NCBI GenBank assembly: GCA_002005505.1 | Contig: MVGU01001889.1 | Coordinates: 1-24,478, forward strand | From: Botryococcus braunii | Lineage: Eukaryota > Chlorophyta > Trebouxiophyceae | Direction: 5' to 3' | DNA: 24,478 bases | In this document: positions 8,440 through 23,050 of the stretch, in pieces | How the letters are laid out: each line of letters begins with the position of its first letter | Numbering within the stretch: position 1 is the first letter of the stretch | Notes under the pieces: generated by a model | What the model saw: only the letters and a program-made list of their open reading frames with translations | Database searches by the model: none | Told to the model about the DNA's origin: nothing | Translations under genes and position numbers: made by a program

Positions 8440-11050
8440 TGCTCAGAGTGTTCTCTCCAGTGTGAGTCATGTATACAAGGGAAACATTCTCGCCCCCCCT
8501 TTCCAGCTTCCTCTAGGCCTGCAGAGAGTGTGTTAGATAGAGTGCATGTGGACACTGTAGGGTCCATTTCACCATCTGCCATCACGGGAGAGCGTTTTTG
8601 GGTTACTGTGGTTGATGAAAAATCCCATCTGATAGCCTCATTGGCAGTGAAGTCGAAAGAAGCCATTCCCAAGGCCCTCATTGAGCTCTTGAAGTACTGG
8701 CAGACATTTCATGAGAAAGTGGTGAAGTGTGTGAGATCTGATAGAGGGACAGAATTTCTGAATCAGCAGTTCAAAGAATTTTGTGCTCAGCAGGGCACTA
8801 AAATGGAGACCTCAGCTCCATCCACGCCTCAGCAAAATGGACTTGCTGAGCGCATGAATCGGACTCTGAAGGAGCGCACAAGGACCCTGTTGGTGCACGC
8901 TGCAGCAGACCCTTCCTTGTGGAAGGAGGCACTGGAGTCTGCCACCCTGCTTTACAACGTGGGCCCCACCACAGGCAGGCCTCTGACCCCTACTGAGATG
9001 TTCTATGGGGTAAAGCCTGATGTTGCTTCCTTGCGCACATGGGGCTGTGTGGCACATGTTCACATTCCCCCAGGTCAGCGGTCTGTATTTGGACCAAAGA
9101 CCATTCCAGGCATGTTCACTGGGTATTGCCCACAGTCTAAGGCCTATAGAGTGTACGTAGGCAATGGTGTATGGAAAGAGAGCAGGGATGTTACATTCCT
9201 TGAGCATTTGAGAGGAGGGGAGAGAGTGGGTATGTCTAAGGTGCAACCTGGATCCTCTCAATGGCTCTCAGGAGCGTCCTCGCAGGGCAGGGGAGGCAAT
9301 TCCAATGTCCCCAGCTCACCAACAGCCATTCCCGTGAATTTTTGGGAAGCAAAGGATGACCCAGTGGTGGAGTGCAAGCCCACTGGATCTCCTGCTACCA
9401 CTGCCAGCTCTCCAGAGGATCACAGCAAGCTGAGGAGCTCAGTCGGACCTGTGGCTGGAGCCCCCAGCAGCCAGGATGGTTCCCCTGCCACTTCAGAGAC
9501 CTCACAGCAGTCCTGGTCAGTGCTGGGCCATCTTCAAAATTTAGCTCGGGGGGGTGCTGAAGCGCACTCGCAGCTGGACAAACTGCAGAAGATGCAGGTG
9601 GGGGTCAGGTTCCAGGGGAAGTCTCAACATAGACTTCCCCCAGGAACCACCCTCACAAGGGATCAGCGTTTTGAACAGCGCCAGGCTAGGAGGGTCTCAG
9701 TAGGGGTCCCCATGCATGACCTTGGCTCAGGCCAGGTACTTGTGAGTGAGCCACCCTTGGTAGGTCTCCCTGATTTGCAGAGGCAGGTTGAGACAGGGGA
9801 GGCTATGCTTGGAGAAGATGTTAGCGAGGACAGTAGTGGGCTAGAAGTGCCAGCAGCAGGGGAAGCACGTAGCCAAGTTGAGCTGGGAGCCATTCATGCT
9901 TATGGGGTGCAGCCTGACACAATAGGCGCAGCTAAGGAAAGTCAGAGTAGTGTACCTAGGTGTGAGTCCAGGAGAGAGAGAGAGCTGCTGCTTCCACCTG
10001 CATTGAGAAAGGTGAGAGATTGTAATGGTGGAGCGCATGAGTCTGGCAGTTCAAGAGAGAGAGTTGGGGAGGGCTCTGGCAGTTCTGGTTGTACTGCAGG
10101 ATCTCAACATAAGGTACAAAATGTACCTTATTCTGGGAACCAGGATCAGAGGGATATAAAAGACAACAGTCCCAGGAGTGCTGACAGTACTGCAGAGTCT
10201 CAGCATAAGGTACAAAATGTACCTTATGCCAAGCTGGGAAAGGTTCACGTGCCATCTAACCTGAGGGAAGCCCAATGCTCCCCTCAGTGGGATTTTTGGC
10301 AACAAGCAATGAGGGAAGAGATGGATTCCCTTGATACCCATGAGGTTCTAGAGTATGTGGACAGACCACATGGACAAAAAGTTATTCCTGTCCATTGGAT
10401 ATTCTCCACTAAAATTGATGCACATGGGAATGTTACTCGCTTTAAAGCGAGGTTAGTTGCCCAAGGGTGTAGACAGATCCCTGGGATAGATGTTGGGGAG
10501 GTATTTGCACCCACCAGCAGCTATGGGGCAAGGAGGGCTGTGCTGGCAGTGGCTGCCACACAGAATCTTGAGATCCACCAAGTGGATATCAAGACGGCTT
10601 TTCTCAATGGAGAGTTGGAGGAAGAGGTCTATGTGACCCAACCACCAGGATTTGAGAATGGTAACACGAGGGTTGTGTGCAAGCTCAGGAAGGCACTATA
10701 TGGTCTAAAACAAGCCCCACGGGCTTGGCACAAGACCTTGACCGACAAGTTGAGCGTGATGGGGTATAGTGTGTGCAAGAGTGATGCGGGTGTATACATC
10801 AGGAGGGCCCCTGATGGCAACCTGTCCTTTATTCTTGTTTATGTTGATGATCTTCTCATAGTTGCCAGAGTGGTTGCAGAGATTGAGTGGGGGAAAGAGT
10901 TGTTGAAGAAGGACTTCACCATCCATGATTTGGGAGAGGTGAATGATGTCCTGGGGTGTCAGGTCCTACGCAATAGAGTTCAGGGCACTATTTCCATGAG
11001 TTGCACTCCCAAGATTGATGCTCTTGTGGAAAAGTTTGGTGTTTCTGATA
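8440..11050 (+). pseudogene. Element 2, right fragment: copia integrase and reverse transcriptase, truncated
   Basis: The frame opens with CSECS..CESCIQGKHSRPPF, the Cys half of the integrase zinc motif. The integrase core has Asp in HVDTVG (codon at 8551), Asp in SDRGTEF (8740) and Glu in NGLAERMN, 35 residues on. A Ser/Pro-rich linker with two palindromic QHKVQNVPY copies follows, then reverse transcriptase with YVDD at 10840-10851. The frame is open from 8440 to 11115, with CAG where element 1 has a TAG near the linker. Homology to element 1 stops at about 11045-11050 after VEKFGV. The last ~20 codons are unrelated, and RNase H and the 3' LTR are absent. Identity to element 1 is very high, implying recent amplification of one family. 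Confidence 0.93.
10109..10227. repeat. Pair of perfect palindromes in the pol linker (10109-10131, 10205-10227)
   Basis: Each is a 10-bp arm ATAAGGTACA, a 3-bp AAA loop and the exact complementary arm. They encode part of QHKVQNVPY twice, 96 bp apart. The same pair exists in element 1 at 2931-2953 and 3027-3049. They could form hairpins in DNA or RNA. Confidence 0.9.
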
Positions 11051-11144
11051 TATATATCAAGTCTTTCGTAAATGTACAACATAAGAACATCACGGTTGCA
11101 GAAATACATCTTTAGCCTCACATTGCAACAAACAAATTTTGCAT

Positions 11145-11434
11145 TCATTCATTCTCACCATCGTTCTTAGTATCAGTCGATGTGTCTTTCCCATTGCTGT
11201 TGGGATGAACAGTGGTTCCACACGCGGTTGGAGGCGCAACAGTGTCTCCAACAGGAGCCACGAGTTTCACTGGACAGTGTTCTGACAATGTAACGACTAC
11301 AGTTCCATTGCAACAGATGTCAACTTTTGCGGAATCTGACGTCGAGCCTTCGCGACAGGCTTGACCAGTATGATCATGGACGGCATTTCGTGAAACATAT
11401 TCGACAGAGCATTCACCTTTGCCATTATGCATCA
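11145..11434 (-). CDS. Possible terminal exon of a Cys-rich protein, unknown
   Basis: I do not recognise this protein. On the minus strand a pyrimidine-rich stretch (CCTTTACATCTTTCTTCACATTTATAG) ends in AG at 11435, and an open frame of about 96 codons runs from there to a stop at 11145. The product has Cys residues in GECSVEY, GQACREG, ICCNG and EHCPVK, then a hydrophilic Asn/Asp/Lys-rich tail (KDTSTDTKNDGENE). The Cys spacing could suit a secreted or extracellular domain. Any upstream exons would lie beyond the minisatellite and were not found. A chance open frame is a real alternative. Confidence 0.3.
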
Positions 11435-11620
11435 CTATAAATGTGAAGAAAGATGTAAAGGTGTCAATTTGTTAACATGTATTTGCGACACATAAGTATT
11501 CAAATATCTATGATTGTATATCGATACGTACCGCTTGTATTTTTTGGGGGGAACGGGGAGGGCTGGGGGACTGGCACCACGGTACCGGTGATCTGCTGTC
11601 GGTAACAGAATGCCCCGGGG

Positions 11621-12318
11621 GTGGGGGGGTGGGGGGGGGGGTGGTACAACCTTACGGCTTTTTTTCTCGCGAATACCGAGTGGGGGGGGGGGGGTGGTAC
11701 AACCTTACAGCTTTTTTCCTCGAGAATCCCTAGTTGGGGGGGGGGGGGGGGTGGTACAACCTTACGGCTTTTTTTCTCGCAAATGCCTAGTGGGGGGGGG
11801 GGGGGGTACAACCTTACGGCTTTTTTCCTCGAGAATACCAAGTGGGGGGGGGGGGGGGCGTGGTACAACCTTACGGCTATTTTTCTCGCAAATACCGAGT
11901 GAGGGGGGGGGGGGGTGGCTGGTACAACCTTACGGCTTTTTTCCTCGAGTTTCCCTAGTGGGGGGGGGGGGGGTGGTACAACCTTACGGCTTTTTTTCTC
12001 GCGAATACCGAGTGGGGGGGGGGGGGGTGGTACAACCTTACGGCTTTTTTTCCTCGAGAATACCTAGTGGGGGGGGGGGGGGTGTGCGGTACAACCTTGC
12101 GGCTTTTTTTCTCGCGAATACCGAGTGGGGGGGGGGGGGGGTGGTACAACCTTACGGCTTTTTTTCTCGCGAATACCGAGTGGGGGGGGGGGGGGGTGTG
12201 GTACAACCTTACGGCTTTTTTTCTCGCGAATACCGAGTGGGGGGGGGGGGTGGTACAATCTTCCGGCTTTTTTTCTCGAGAATACCTAGTGGGGGGGGGG
12301 GGGTACAATCTTACGGTT
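11621..12318 (+). repeat. G-run minisatellite, about 13 units of 52-59 bp
   Basis: Each unit contains TACAACCTTACGGC, a T-run, CTCGCGAATACCGAG or CTCGAGAATACCTAG, and then 10-15 consecutive G. Units start near 11641, 11693, 11751, 11804, 11862, 11921, 11974, 12028, 12087, 12142, 12199, 12250 and 12302. The internal core alternates between a CTCGCGAATACCGAG and a CTCGAGAATACCTAG type. Both strands stay open across the array (Gly-rich and Pro-rich frames), but only as a consequence of periodicity. The G-runs on one strand are strong quadruplex candidates. Confidence 0.95.
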
Positions 12319-12485
12319 CCAAGATGCCCGTACAGTTCTGGTCTACGCACACTACCTTGACTGCAGGGTATGCGGTAAGGCACACTATGGGATTTCAGGT
12401 TCATCCTATTTTTAATACATATTCTCGTGATGTTATCCAGACCGGACGGTAATTTAACGCATACCGTTTATTGCCATTTGTATGC
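12319..12485. other. Spacer before the five-exon gene; no feature seen
   Basis: Unique sequence between the G-run minisatellite and the ATG at 12486. A promoter for the downstream gene would be expected here, but no motif can be named. Confidence 0.4.
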
Positions 12486-15252
<2,767 letters not shown>

Positions 15253-15438
15253 TCTTGGTTTCTGGTTTTCAAATTATTTTTATGGTAGACCAGCAGTTAG
15301 GAGGGGTGAGGTAGTGGATACTTCAAATGCTGTACTTGTAAAAAACACTTGGATGAAAGCATGCATGTGTCACCAGCACCCTCAACTGTCTTTCTCCCTG
15401 AGATCTAAACATATAACAGCATGGATGTATGTAAGTAT

Positions 15439-15440
<2 letters not shown>

Positions 15441-15481
<41 letters not shown>

Positions 15482-15515
15482 AGAGTTTATACACAAGTAC
15501 ATGTGTGTATGTATA

Positions 15516-15571
<56 letters not shown>
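15441..15571 (+). repeat. (GT)n microsatellite, two blocks
   Basis: GT runs at 15441-15480 and about 15518-15571 are separated by a short AC/GT-rich mixed segment. The run ends in TTGCACACACAC, so a small GT/AC inverted repeat can form. Confidence 0.96.
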
Positions 15572-15573
<2 letters not shown>

Positions 15574-15687
15574 GCACACACACTTGGACACATCCACATG
15601 ATCATCAAGATCCATGGAATACCCCATGCGCTCTAGGTTACTGGCAGGACCATCACATGTTTTGCATTGCTTCCTAGGATGTACACA

Positions 15688-15830
15688 GGTGATCCTGAGA
15701 TGTTTTGGGGATGAACTGGGGATTTCACACATGTCTTGGCATCTTTCCAGCATTCACAGGTAATCCCGAGACGTTTTGGGAATGAACTGGGGATTTCCAA
15801 CATGTCTTGGCATCTGTTCAGCATTCACCC
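15688..15830 (+). repeat. Two-copy tandem repeat, about 74-bp unit
   Basis: Both copies contain ATGAACTGGGGATTTC, CATGTCTTGGCATCT and CAGCATTCAC, with a few substitutions (GATCCTGAGATG against AATCCCGAGACG). Confidence 0.85.
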
Positions 15831-17606
15831 GCACATTTACAGGATGTCTGGAAACCATCCCGATGGCCTGGGGATGTTTCCGGGAGTTCTCAAACATGTC
15901 CCAGCCTACTCTAATCCCTTTCCGTGCTTTTACTAGGATGTTTTTGGGACACCCCCAAAATAACCCAGAAAACTTTAAGACTTTTTCAGTGTCCTTCAGT
16001 ACCTTTCCAATTCGATCAAGACCTTTCCAGGACAATTAGGAGCTTTGCAGGACGATTCAGACCTTTTCAGGTCAAAACTCGTCCTGCCAGTGTCAACTTC
16101 CAGTTCCTCAGCTCTATGGCGAATGGGGAAGTAAGGGAAGGCATCATCTCTCAGCTGGACACGCCCAAGCTGAAATTTATATTGGACCAATTGCCCTTTG
16201 TGCTAACGGCACGAGGAGCGGTCGCTAAAGAACTTCTGGATCTAATTTCCAGCAATGTTCTGAACGGAATGTCTTTTCATGGTTCCTCTTTGGTGGTGCA
16301 GGAGATGCAGGTGATACTCCCATAACGTCTTAGTCAGAAATACTTTTCAAGTACTGTTGTAATACTGTTGCAATGGTCTCACAATATAAAATATTAACCC
16401 ATTCTTTGCTTGGTGCAGACCCTCTCTCATTACCGGGCGCAAGCCCAGTTCTTACAGTTCCACCTGGCCATGGAACAAAAGTCGAGGGGGACTTTATTTT
16501 CTCGCCCCATGAAAAAAGTCCCATACGTGGGGCAGAAGCATACAGTTTATGCACCGAGCCCTCAATATCTGGCTTCATTATACTTGACAGAGGGGCAATC
16601 AAGGAGGGATTTTTTGAAGCTCCTCCTTGGGAACATCTCAGGCAGGTTTTGGCGACTGGACTGGACCTTTCGCGACACGAAGTACATTCGTGACGCAAGC
16701 GGACAGAGGGTCTTCCAGGCCGTGCTCACCATAATGAATGAGCATGGAGAATTGGTTCTTCAACTTTTCACCGTAACTGCGGATAATTTTGAAGAGATCA
16801 AATGTGCTCTAGCCCAGCTTCGGGCACACATCATTACAAACTCCTTGCAGGTGTGTTTTGTGGCGGTCTTATGCTTTATTCTTGCATCACGCCCGCTTCT
16901 ATTTTACATTTGCACTACACCTGCTGACATACGTGTGTTGTTGCAGATGCCGGAGTTTGTATGGGTGCATAATGTTTTGAAGTTTGAAAAGCACATCCAG
17001 TCAGTTTTCCTGGACTTGAAAGTACTCCAGGACGTGTATCATGTCCTGGCCAGGTACTCAAAGTTGATTCCTGACTCGCATTGTTTGAAAGGTGCCCCCC
17101 CCCCCTCCATGCATGTTGAGGAAGATCACTGACACCCCATCCCTCTTTCTGTCTCCCCCCCCCCTTAACTAATCACCGAGACACACATACCCCCACACTC
17201 ATATAATTAAATATATCTGATTTTACAGCTATCATTGGCAATGCAAATTATACCGCCTTGCTGTTATTCCCCAGTTGTTCCCACTGGCAAGTTCTCTTAT
17301 TGTCATTAAGCCTGTGTGTGTCTGAAGGTTGTGGGTGTGTGCATGTGTGTGTGTGTGGGGGGGGGGGAGGGGGGTTTGGGGAGGGGGTTGGGTAAGCGTG
17401 TGATGCATTTTTGTGCAGGGCCATTTGTTGCTGCTCTTAGCGATGCAATGCTCATCCCTAATGAGCAAGACAGGCGTGACGTTATCAAATACTACAAGGG
17501 AAAGGGCATCAGCCAGCAAGAAACTGTGGGAAAATCGCGATCGTGGTGGAAAAAGAGGATCAGATATTCTGTCCCCGGCCCACATGCTCTGGCTGAAAGG
17601 GTGAAG

Positions 17607-17609
17607 TAG
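17607..17609 (+). other. In-frame TAG in exon 4 of the transposase-like gene
   Basis: The codons run GCT GAA AGG GTG AAG TAG GTT GTT GCT AAA. The frame afterwards stays open for 42 more codons to a good donor (CAG|gtgatg) and joins exon 5 to give LSDP. That supports a recent nonsense change over a true end. Confidence 0.8.
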
Positions 17610-17924
17610 GTTGTTGCTAAATTCCACGGCAAGCGCGACCCGAGGCTACCCGAGGGACTTAATCTATTAATCACCCCTGAGATGGAAGATGTACTTGCAA
17701 ACCAAATTGACCTGATGCTTATGGGTTACTTGTCAGGTGATGTTTTTATCTCCCACCCCACATTTTGTCGTCAACGCTGTGATTCTTTTTTATGGTTCCA
17801 CAAGTGGTGGCAGCAGGGCTGTAAACTTGCATCTTCTCCAAGCCCAGCCCCCCCCCTTTATATATTTATTGCTCAGCCCAGATCTCTATGTTTGGCTGGG
17901 TTTAGACTTGGGAGGGTGAATCAT

Positions 17925-18212
17925 GGGTTGGGGTTGGGAGGGTTTTAATTGTGGAGTTGCAGCTTTGGCTTTGGCCCTACTTGTGGGAGGCTTAGGCACT
18001 GATAGTGTGCTTTGGGTGGGTAGAATGTGGGGGAAGTGCATAATAATTATTTTTCAGGCACAGAGTGCCTTCCCAAACCTTTGGAAAGTCACAGACATGA
18101 TGTTTGTGCCACCAAACTGCCTTGGAAGGGCCCTGTATACCCTTAGAAAAGTCATGGTGTAGCATAAGGTACAACGACTGTATTTTGAGGTTTCAATTAT
18201 TGTTCTTGTCCC
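17925..18212 (+). repeat. Intronic dispersed repeat, copy 1 (pairs with about 22740-23050)
   Basis: It shares with the second copy, in the same order: GGGTTGGGAGGGTTTTAA, GTGTGCTTTGG, CCTTTGGAAAGTCACAGACATG, GGCCCTGTATACCC (CCTGTGGACCC), the decamer ATAAGGTACA (as its complement in copy 2), and TTTTGAGGTT. The copies are clearly diverged. Confidence 0.7.
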
Positions 18213-18424
18213 GTGCATTGTGAGGGCTTTGTGGTCTCGGGCATCGTGAGCTCTTCCCCACGTCTGATGGGCCCTTGGTTACACCAGAACCGGACTCACA
18301 CAGGGGTACTTGTCAGTTGTTTTCTCCAATTTCATGACTCCAGTTTTGTTATCAGTACATATGTTGGCATAGTTTTACTTGGCCACCATGCACTGAAATT
18401 TCTTTGCAGCCTAGGTCTCTGTGT

Positions 18425-18482
18425 TTGTGCCTGAGATCGAAGTTCTAATTGCAAACCAAATTAACCTGATGCTTATGGGTTG
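18425..18482 (+). pseudogene. Relic copy of the 3' end of exon 4 within the next intron
   Basis: CCTGAGATCGAAGTTCTAAT and GCAAACCAAATTAACCTGAT, then GCTTATGGGTTGAATCC, match the end of exon 4 (about 17672-17730, CCTGAGATGGAAGATGTACT and so on) with several substitutions. It breaks off just before the donor and has GGTTGA in place of GGTTAC. This is a partial internal duplication, about 750 bp downstream of its source. Confidence 0.85.
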
Positions 18483-19140
18483 AATCCTATTTGCGGTATT
18501 AATCTCCCACACTGAACCTCCCTGCCCTATTTCCCTTCCCGACCAATGTTTTTGCAACATGATGACAAAGGCTTCAATTTTCATATGATTTGCAGACCCA
18601 CTGGTGGAGATGTACATCAATGTTAACCCCGATGCGAAAGGTCTGCCCAAGTATATCACGGTGCGTGGAACAAGCAAGCTGGAGGCCTATCACCGACATC
18701 TACATGCTGTGTTGGATGGGGCAAACAACTCTCCTGTAATGGCGGATGCGTTGGTCTTTGAATTCAACTACAGATGGACTATGAAAGCTGGCATCAAGGT
18801 ACTTTTCATTCCATAAGCGGTGTACTTTTCTGTCAGTAGCCATTTAATGTACCTTTTAAACATCAGTTCCAAGGCTTGACGCAAATCCGTCCACCTCACA
18901 CGCCCCCCCTCCCTCATAACCCCCCACTGCGGCCCCTCCCCCTATTTTCCCCCCAATTCCCTCTTCCTCTCTGCCCCTATTTCTATCTGGGTGAGCTACT
19001 CCCGCGTTGCCCCATGTAGATCAGCATGAATAGCTGTGCATGTCTCTAGGCGAGCTACTGCTGCGTGTCCCCCATGGACATCATGATGTACAGTTGTGCA
19101 TGTCTGTGGGTGACCTACTCCCGCGTTGCCCTCACGTACC

Positions 19141-19303
<163 letters not shown>

Positions 19304-19977
19304 CCCCCCCTCGTCCCCCCCCCCCCAAACCCTCGCAACTTTTTCTCCACCTCCCCCCCTCCCCTCTCCTCCCTTCCTCTCCCCCCTTTCTCTCCTCCCT
19401 CCCTCACTTGTACTCATCACAGGATTTTGTCTGTCAATTGTATTTGTAAGGTGTATCTGTCATTTACCCACATTTTACTGGGATTGGAGGTTGACGTAAA
19501 CGAGATGGAGTTGCATGTATAGCTTGGTCTTGGTTGAGTGAGGTGATGCTTGACAGATTGTAAAATAAGAAATCATCCTTTTTGATCAGTTGCCATGGCC
19601 ATTTCCCATTATTGCGAGGAATATTAACGTATGAGCACCACATCCTCAACATGCCAAAGGGTACTAGTAACAGAATTATGGCACAAATTGCAGAATGCCG
19701 GGAAAGACGGATATGGCATGTATGACTACCAGCTGTTAGACCGCATTGTGGCGCTTGAAAAAAAACTTGGCATGCCTGCAACGTTTCCAAATTGGAGAGG
19801 GCCCTTGCCAAGCGGTACTGCTGTCGAGTTTGCCGGCGCATTGTCTGTCCCATTTGGATGTGCAATCTTGAAGAACCAGCCCGAAGGGCAGGATGGAGAC
19901 ATGATGCTTGTGCTGGATGCGGATGAAGTCCCTGATGTACTTGCTGACGCTGCAGAAGGTATAACCCTGCTCGCGCG

Positions 19978-20070
19978 TGGGTGTGTGTGTGTGTGTGTGT
20001 GGTGTGTGTGTGTGTGTGTGTGTGTGTGGTGGTGTGTGTGGTGTGTGTGGTGTGTGTGTGCGCGCGCGCG
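19978..20070 (+). repeat. (GT)n microsatellite with GGTGTG variants
   Basis: It begins about 20 bp after the exon 6 donor (GAAG|gtataa) and ends in alternating CGCGCGCGCG, a sequence able to take up Z-DNA. Confidence 0.95.
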
Positions 20071-21041
20071 CACACTTATGCAAAGGTTTGGGCGCATGCA
20101 AGTCCAATTGTCATGGAAATGTAGGCCTTATGAGCGAGTTTTATAAGGACAGCGGCTTGACAACGTTGCACACACACAGACACACACACCTGTGCATGTC
20201 CAACATGTTCAGAAATCTGGTTCCTGCCTTGTTGTTCTAAGACACGCTCTTTATTAAGTACTTCACCAAATTAGCACTCCAAACATTCTTCTTCACAATC
20301 CGTGTAGTAACACACCCATTCTGGGTTGTAGTGTTTGTGGTTCATGTAAGCGTGTCTTGTACCTCAATATGATAGCAGCTATTATTATTCATCAGGACGT
20401 GGCCGGGTAATGGCTGCAGGTGCCCATTGGAGTTGCACTGGAGCAGAATCCGTTCCAGAACAGGGACATGCATCGGGCATGTTGATGCATTCAGATGCTC
20501 GCACAAGTTCAATGGTCCACGAAACACCCCACCAGGTTTGCCCTACTCAGATTGTGTGTGTTGTTTTTTTTTGGGGGGGGGGGTTTGAGTTGCCAGGGGA
20601 GTTGCCAGCACATTTGTGTCAGTCCAGCCACCAGTAGAAACTTTTAGGAAATGCATGCTGGTACTTATATGCTAAGGGCGGGTATGCCTGCGCCTGCATA
20701 CATACACAACACTGTTTTATGGCGTACTGTTCCATTTCACATGTGTTTGTAATTGTACTTTTGCTGTCACCTGCTTTTGCTCATATGCTTACATGCTACA
20801 CAACATTTGATTCCAGACGGCTCATTATTATTACAACAAATAGGGTGGTAAATTTCTATTGACGGAGGTGGGGCTGAAGCGGCGTGGCAAGGGCTGCAGG
20901 TGGCCATACCCAGTGCATTACTTCCATAGATCCTGTTCCCGGCGTGGGTCATGCGGCCCGCAACGGGTTGCATTTGGATGCTAGCTCTAGTTTATTCACG
21001 CCACAAGACCCTGAGTCAAGTTTGCCCCAACTATTGAGCAC

Positions 21042-21042
<1 letters not shown>

Positions 21043-21110
<68 letters not shown>

Positions 21111-21127
21111 GCCCGTGTGTGTGCCTG

Positions 21128-21187
<60 letters not shown>
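21043..21187 (+). repeat. (GT)n microsatellite in duplication unit A
   Basis: Two long GT runs are separated by GTCGCCCGTGTGTGTGCCTG and followed by CGCACGCGCGCAG. The equivalent tract in unit B is at 22097-22198. Confidence 0.96.
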
Positions 21188-21190
<3 letters not shown>

Positions 21191-22095
21191 ACGCGCGCAG
21201 AGTGTCTCTGCTTCCTGTGCAGAGGTGCTGCATATCTTCCCGGGTGTGGTAACAGATACTTGTGGATGGGGCTAAAATTGTGAGTAAGGGTTGCAGGTGC
21301 TCAGCACAGCTCTTTGCGCTTCTCTGGCGATAGACATGCACCTAGCACGGCGATTCTTCCTCCCACAGGTTGCTTGCCATCACAAAGCCCTTACTCAGGT
21401 ATCGTGTGCGTGTGTGTTTGTGTGTGTGTTTGTCTGAGCGTGCGCTTGTGCGTGTATGCATGCGCTTGTCTTTTGGTGTGTCCTTATCTGCATGGTTGTT
21501 CGACTACTTTTTGTCATTGCTCAGATGCGCAAGCCCTCAAACCCGTTCTGTAACATGTTTGTATGTTTTTGTACTGCTGCGGCTCCTCTTCACATGCCCC
21601 ACTTCCAGGACTCACCAGGACTTCCAGGAAGCACGAAGTTTGCATGAGCATAGCCACCTATAGCATATTTCAGGAATAGGCAGTAAGCCTGCGTGTTCTT
21701 GCTTTCCAAGGCCACACATACACACAGCACTGTTTTACGGCTTACCGTCCTACCATTTGTGTTTGTAATTGTAATTTTGTCAACACCCAGTTTTGCTGAT
21801 ATGCTCACAGGTTTACACTACATGTTTGTTGTATGTCTATGCTTCCATAAGATACATGATTTTATATGGTGTGGTAAATGTCTTTGGACGGGGCTGGTGC
21901 TGAAGTGGTGTGGCAAGGGCTGCAGGTGGCAATAACCAGTGCATTACTTCCACAGGTGCTGTTCCTGACGTGGGTCATGCGGCCAGCAAGGGGATGCTTT
22001 CAGATGCTAGCTCCGGTTTGTTCATGCCACAAGACCCTGAGTCAAATTTGCCCCAACTGTTGAGTAGGTGTCCGCACATGCGGACGCACGCGCTC

Positions 22096-22204
<109 letters not shown>

Positions 22205-22739
22205 CGCGTGCTTTTGTGTGGGCCTGCACACGCGCACAAATGAATAAGCTCTTCAACTTGTCTGTGCTTCCAGTGCGCAGGTGCTCAGCATTCCTACCGG
22301 GTGTGGCAAGAATTGGCTTTGCATGGGGTATTTTAGTTGCGCTGTAAGGGCTGCAGGTGCTCAGCACAGCTCTGTGGGCTACTTTGGAGAGGGACATGCA
22401 CCGAGTACCGCGATTCTTTCTCCCATAGCTTTCTTGGCATCACAAAGCCCTTACTCACGTATTGCCCAGTTTGAAAGTGCGGCGCTGTGTGTGTGCGCAC
22501 GCGCCCGCGAGTGTGTGCGTGCATGCGCTTGTTTTGTCGGTGTGTCCGTATGTGCATGGTGATCTCAGTACATTTCCACATTTCTGCGCACATGCACATG
22601 CCTTCAAACATGTTCTGTATCATGTTCAACCATTCTTGTACTGCTACTGCTCCTCTTCAGATGCCCCACTTCCATGACTCGGGTGGAGCGATCCTTTACC
22701 GGGGTAGCATGGACTTTGTAGCCGCGCTGGGACTTTGGA

Positions 22740-23050
22740 GGGTTGTGGGTTGGGAGGGTTTTAAGCTGGGCAGGTAATACGGTTGGGGTTGGAGCTTTGC
22801 CGTAGCGGCCATACTTCAGGGACTTTTGAGGAGTGGGAGTGTGCTTTGGTGGCAAGAAGGTGGAGGAAGGGTGTAACAATGGTTCATTGGCTCAGAGTAC
22901 CTTCTCCTGCCTTTGGAAGGTCACAGACATGGTGTCTGTGCTATTCAAGTGCCTGGTATTCGTCCTGTGGACCCTGTGAAATTGAGGTACAACATGAAGT
23001 AAAAATGTACCTTATTGTCTGGTTTTGAGGTTGTACTTACTGTGCTTGTG
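22740..23050 (+). repeat. Intronic dispersed repeat, copy 2 (pairs with 17925-18212)
   Basis: See the shared landmarks at 17925. This copy also holds the decamer TGTACCTTAT at 23006-23015 and ends just before the last array exon at 23079. Confidence 0.7.

Larger units (their letters stand above)
15253..16115. other. Intergenic region between the two split genes
   Basis: No gene seen. It contains a GT microsatellite (15441-15571) and a two-unit repeat (about 15688-15830). Near 15930-16060 are several short variants of the word ACCTTTCCAGGACAATT, a weak degenerate repeat just upstream of the transposase-like start codon. No clear poly(A) signal for the upstream gene was found. Confidence 0.5.

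Noticed and set aside
8812..10926. Open frames of 60-149 aa antisense to element 2 pol, and matching plus-strand frames across 2232-4710
   Set aside because: The same shadow frames appear in both copies because the underlying pol sequence is shared; they have no features of their own.
11621..12318. CRISPR-like array (regular repeats with spacers)
   Set aside because: The spacers are G-runs, not unique sequences, and the setting is eukaryotic.
11500..12452. Gly-rich (plus) and Pro-rich (minus) repeat proteins of up to 280 aa
   Set aside because: These are by-products of the G-run minisatellite; frame openness follows from the unit and run lengths, with no start context or splice support.
16851..16946. 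Continuous coding through 16410-17132 without an intron
   Set aside because: The 96-bp stretch begins GTGTGT and ends TTGTTGCAG, and its translation is an unrelated Cys/Phe-rich insert; retained reading is only possible because its length is a multiple of three.
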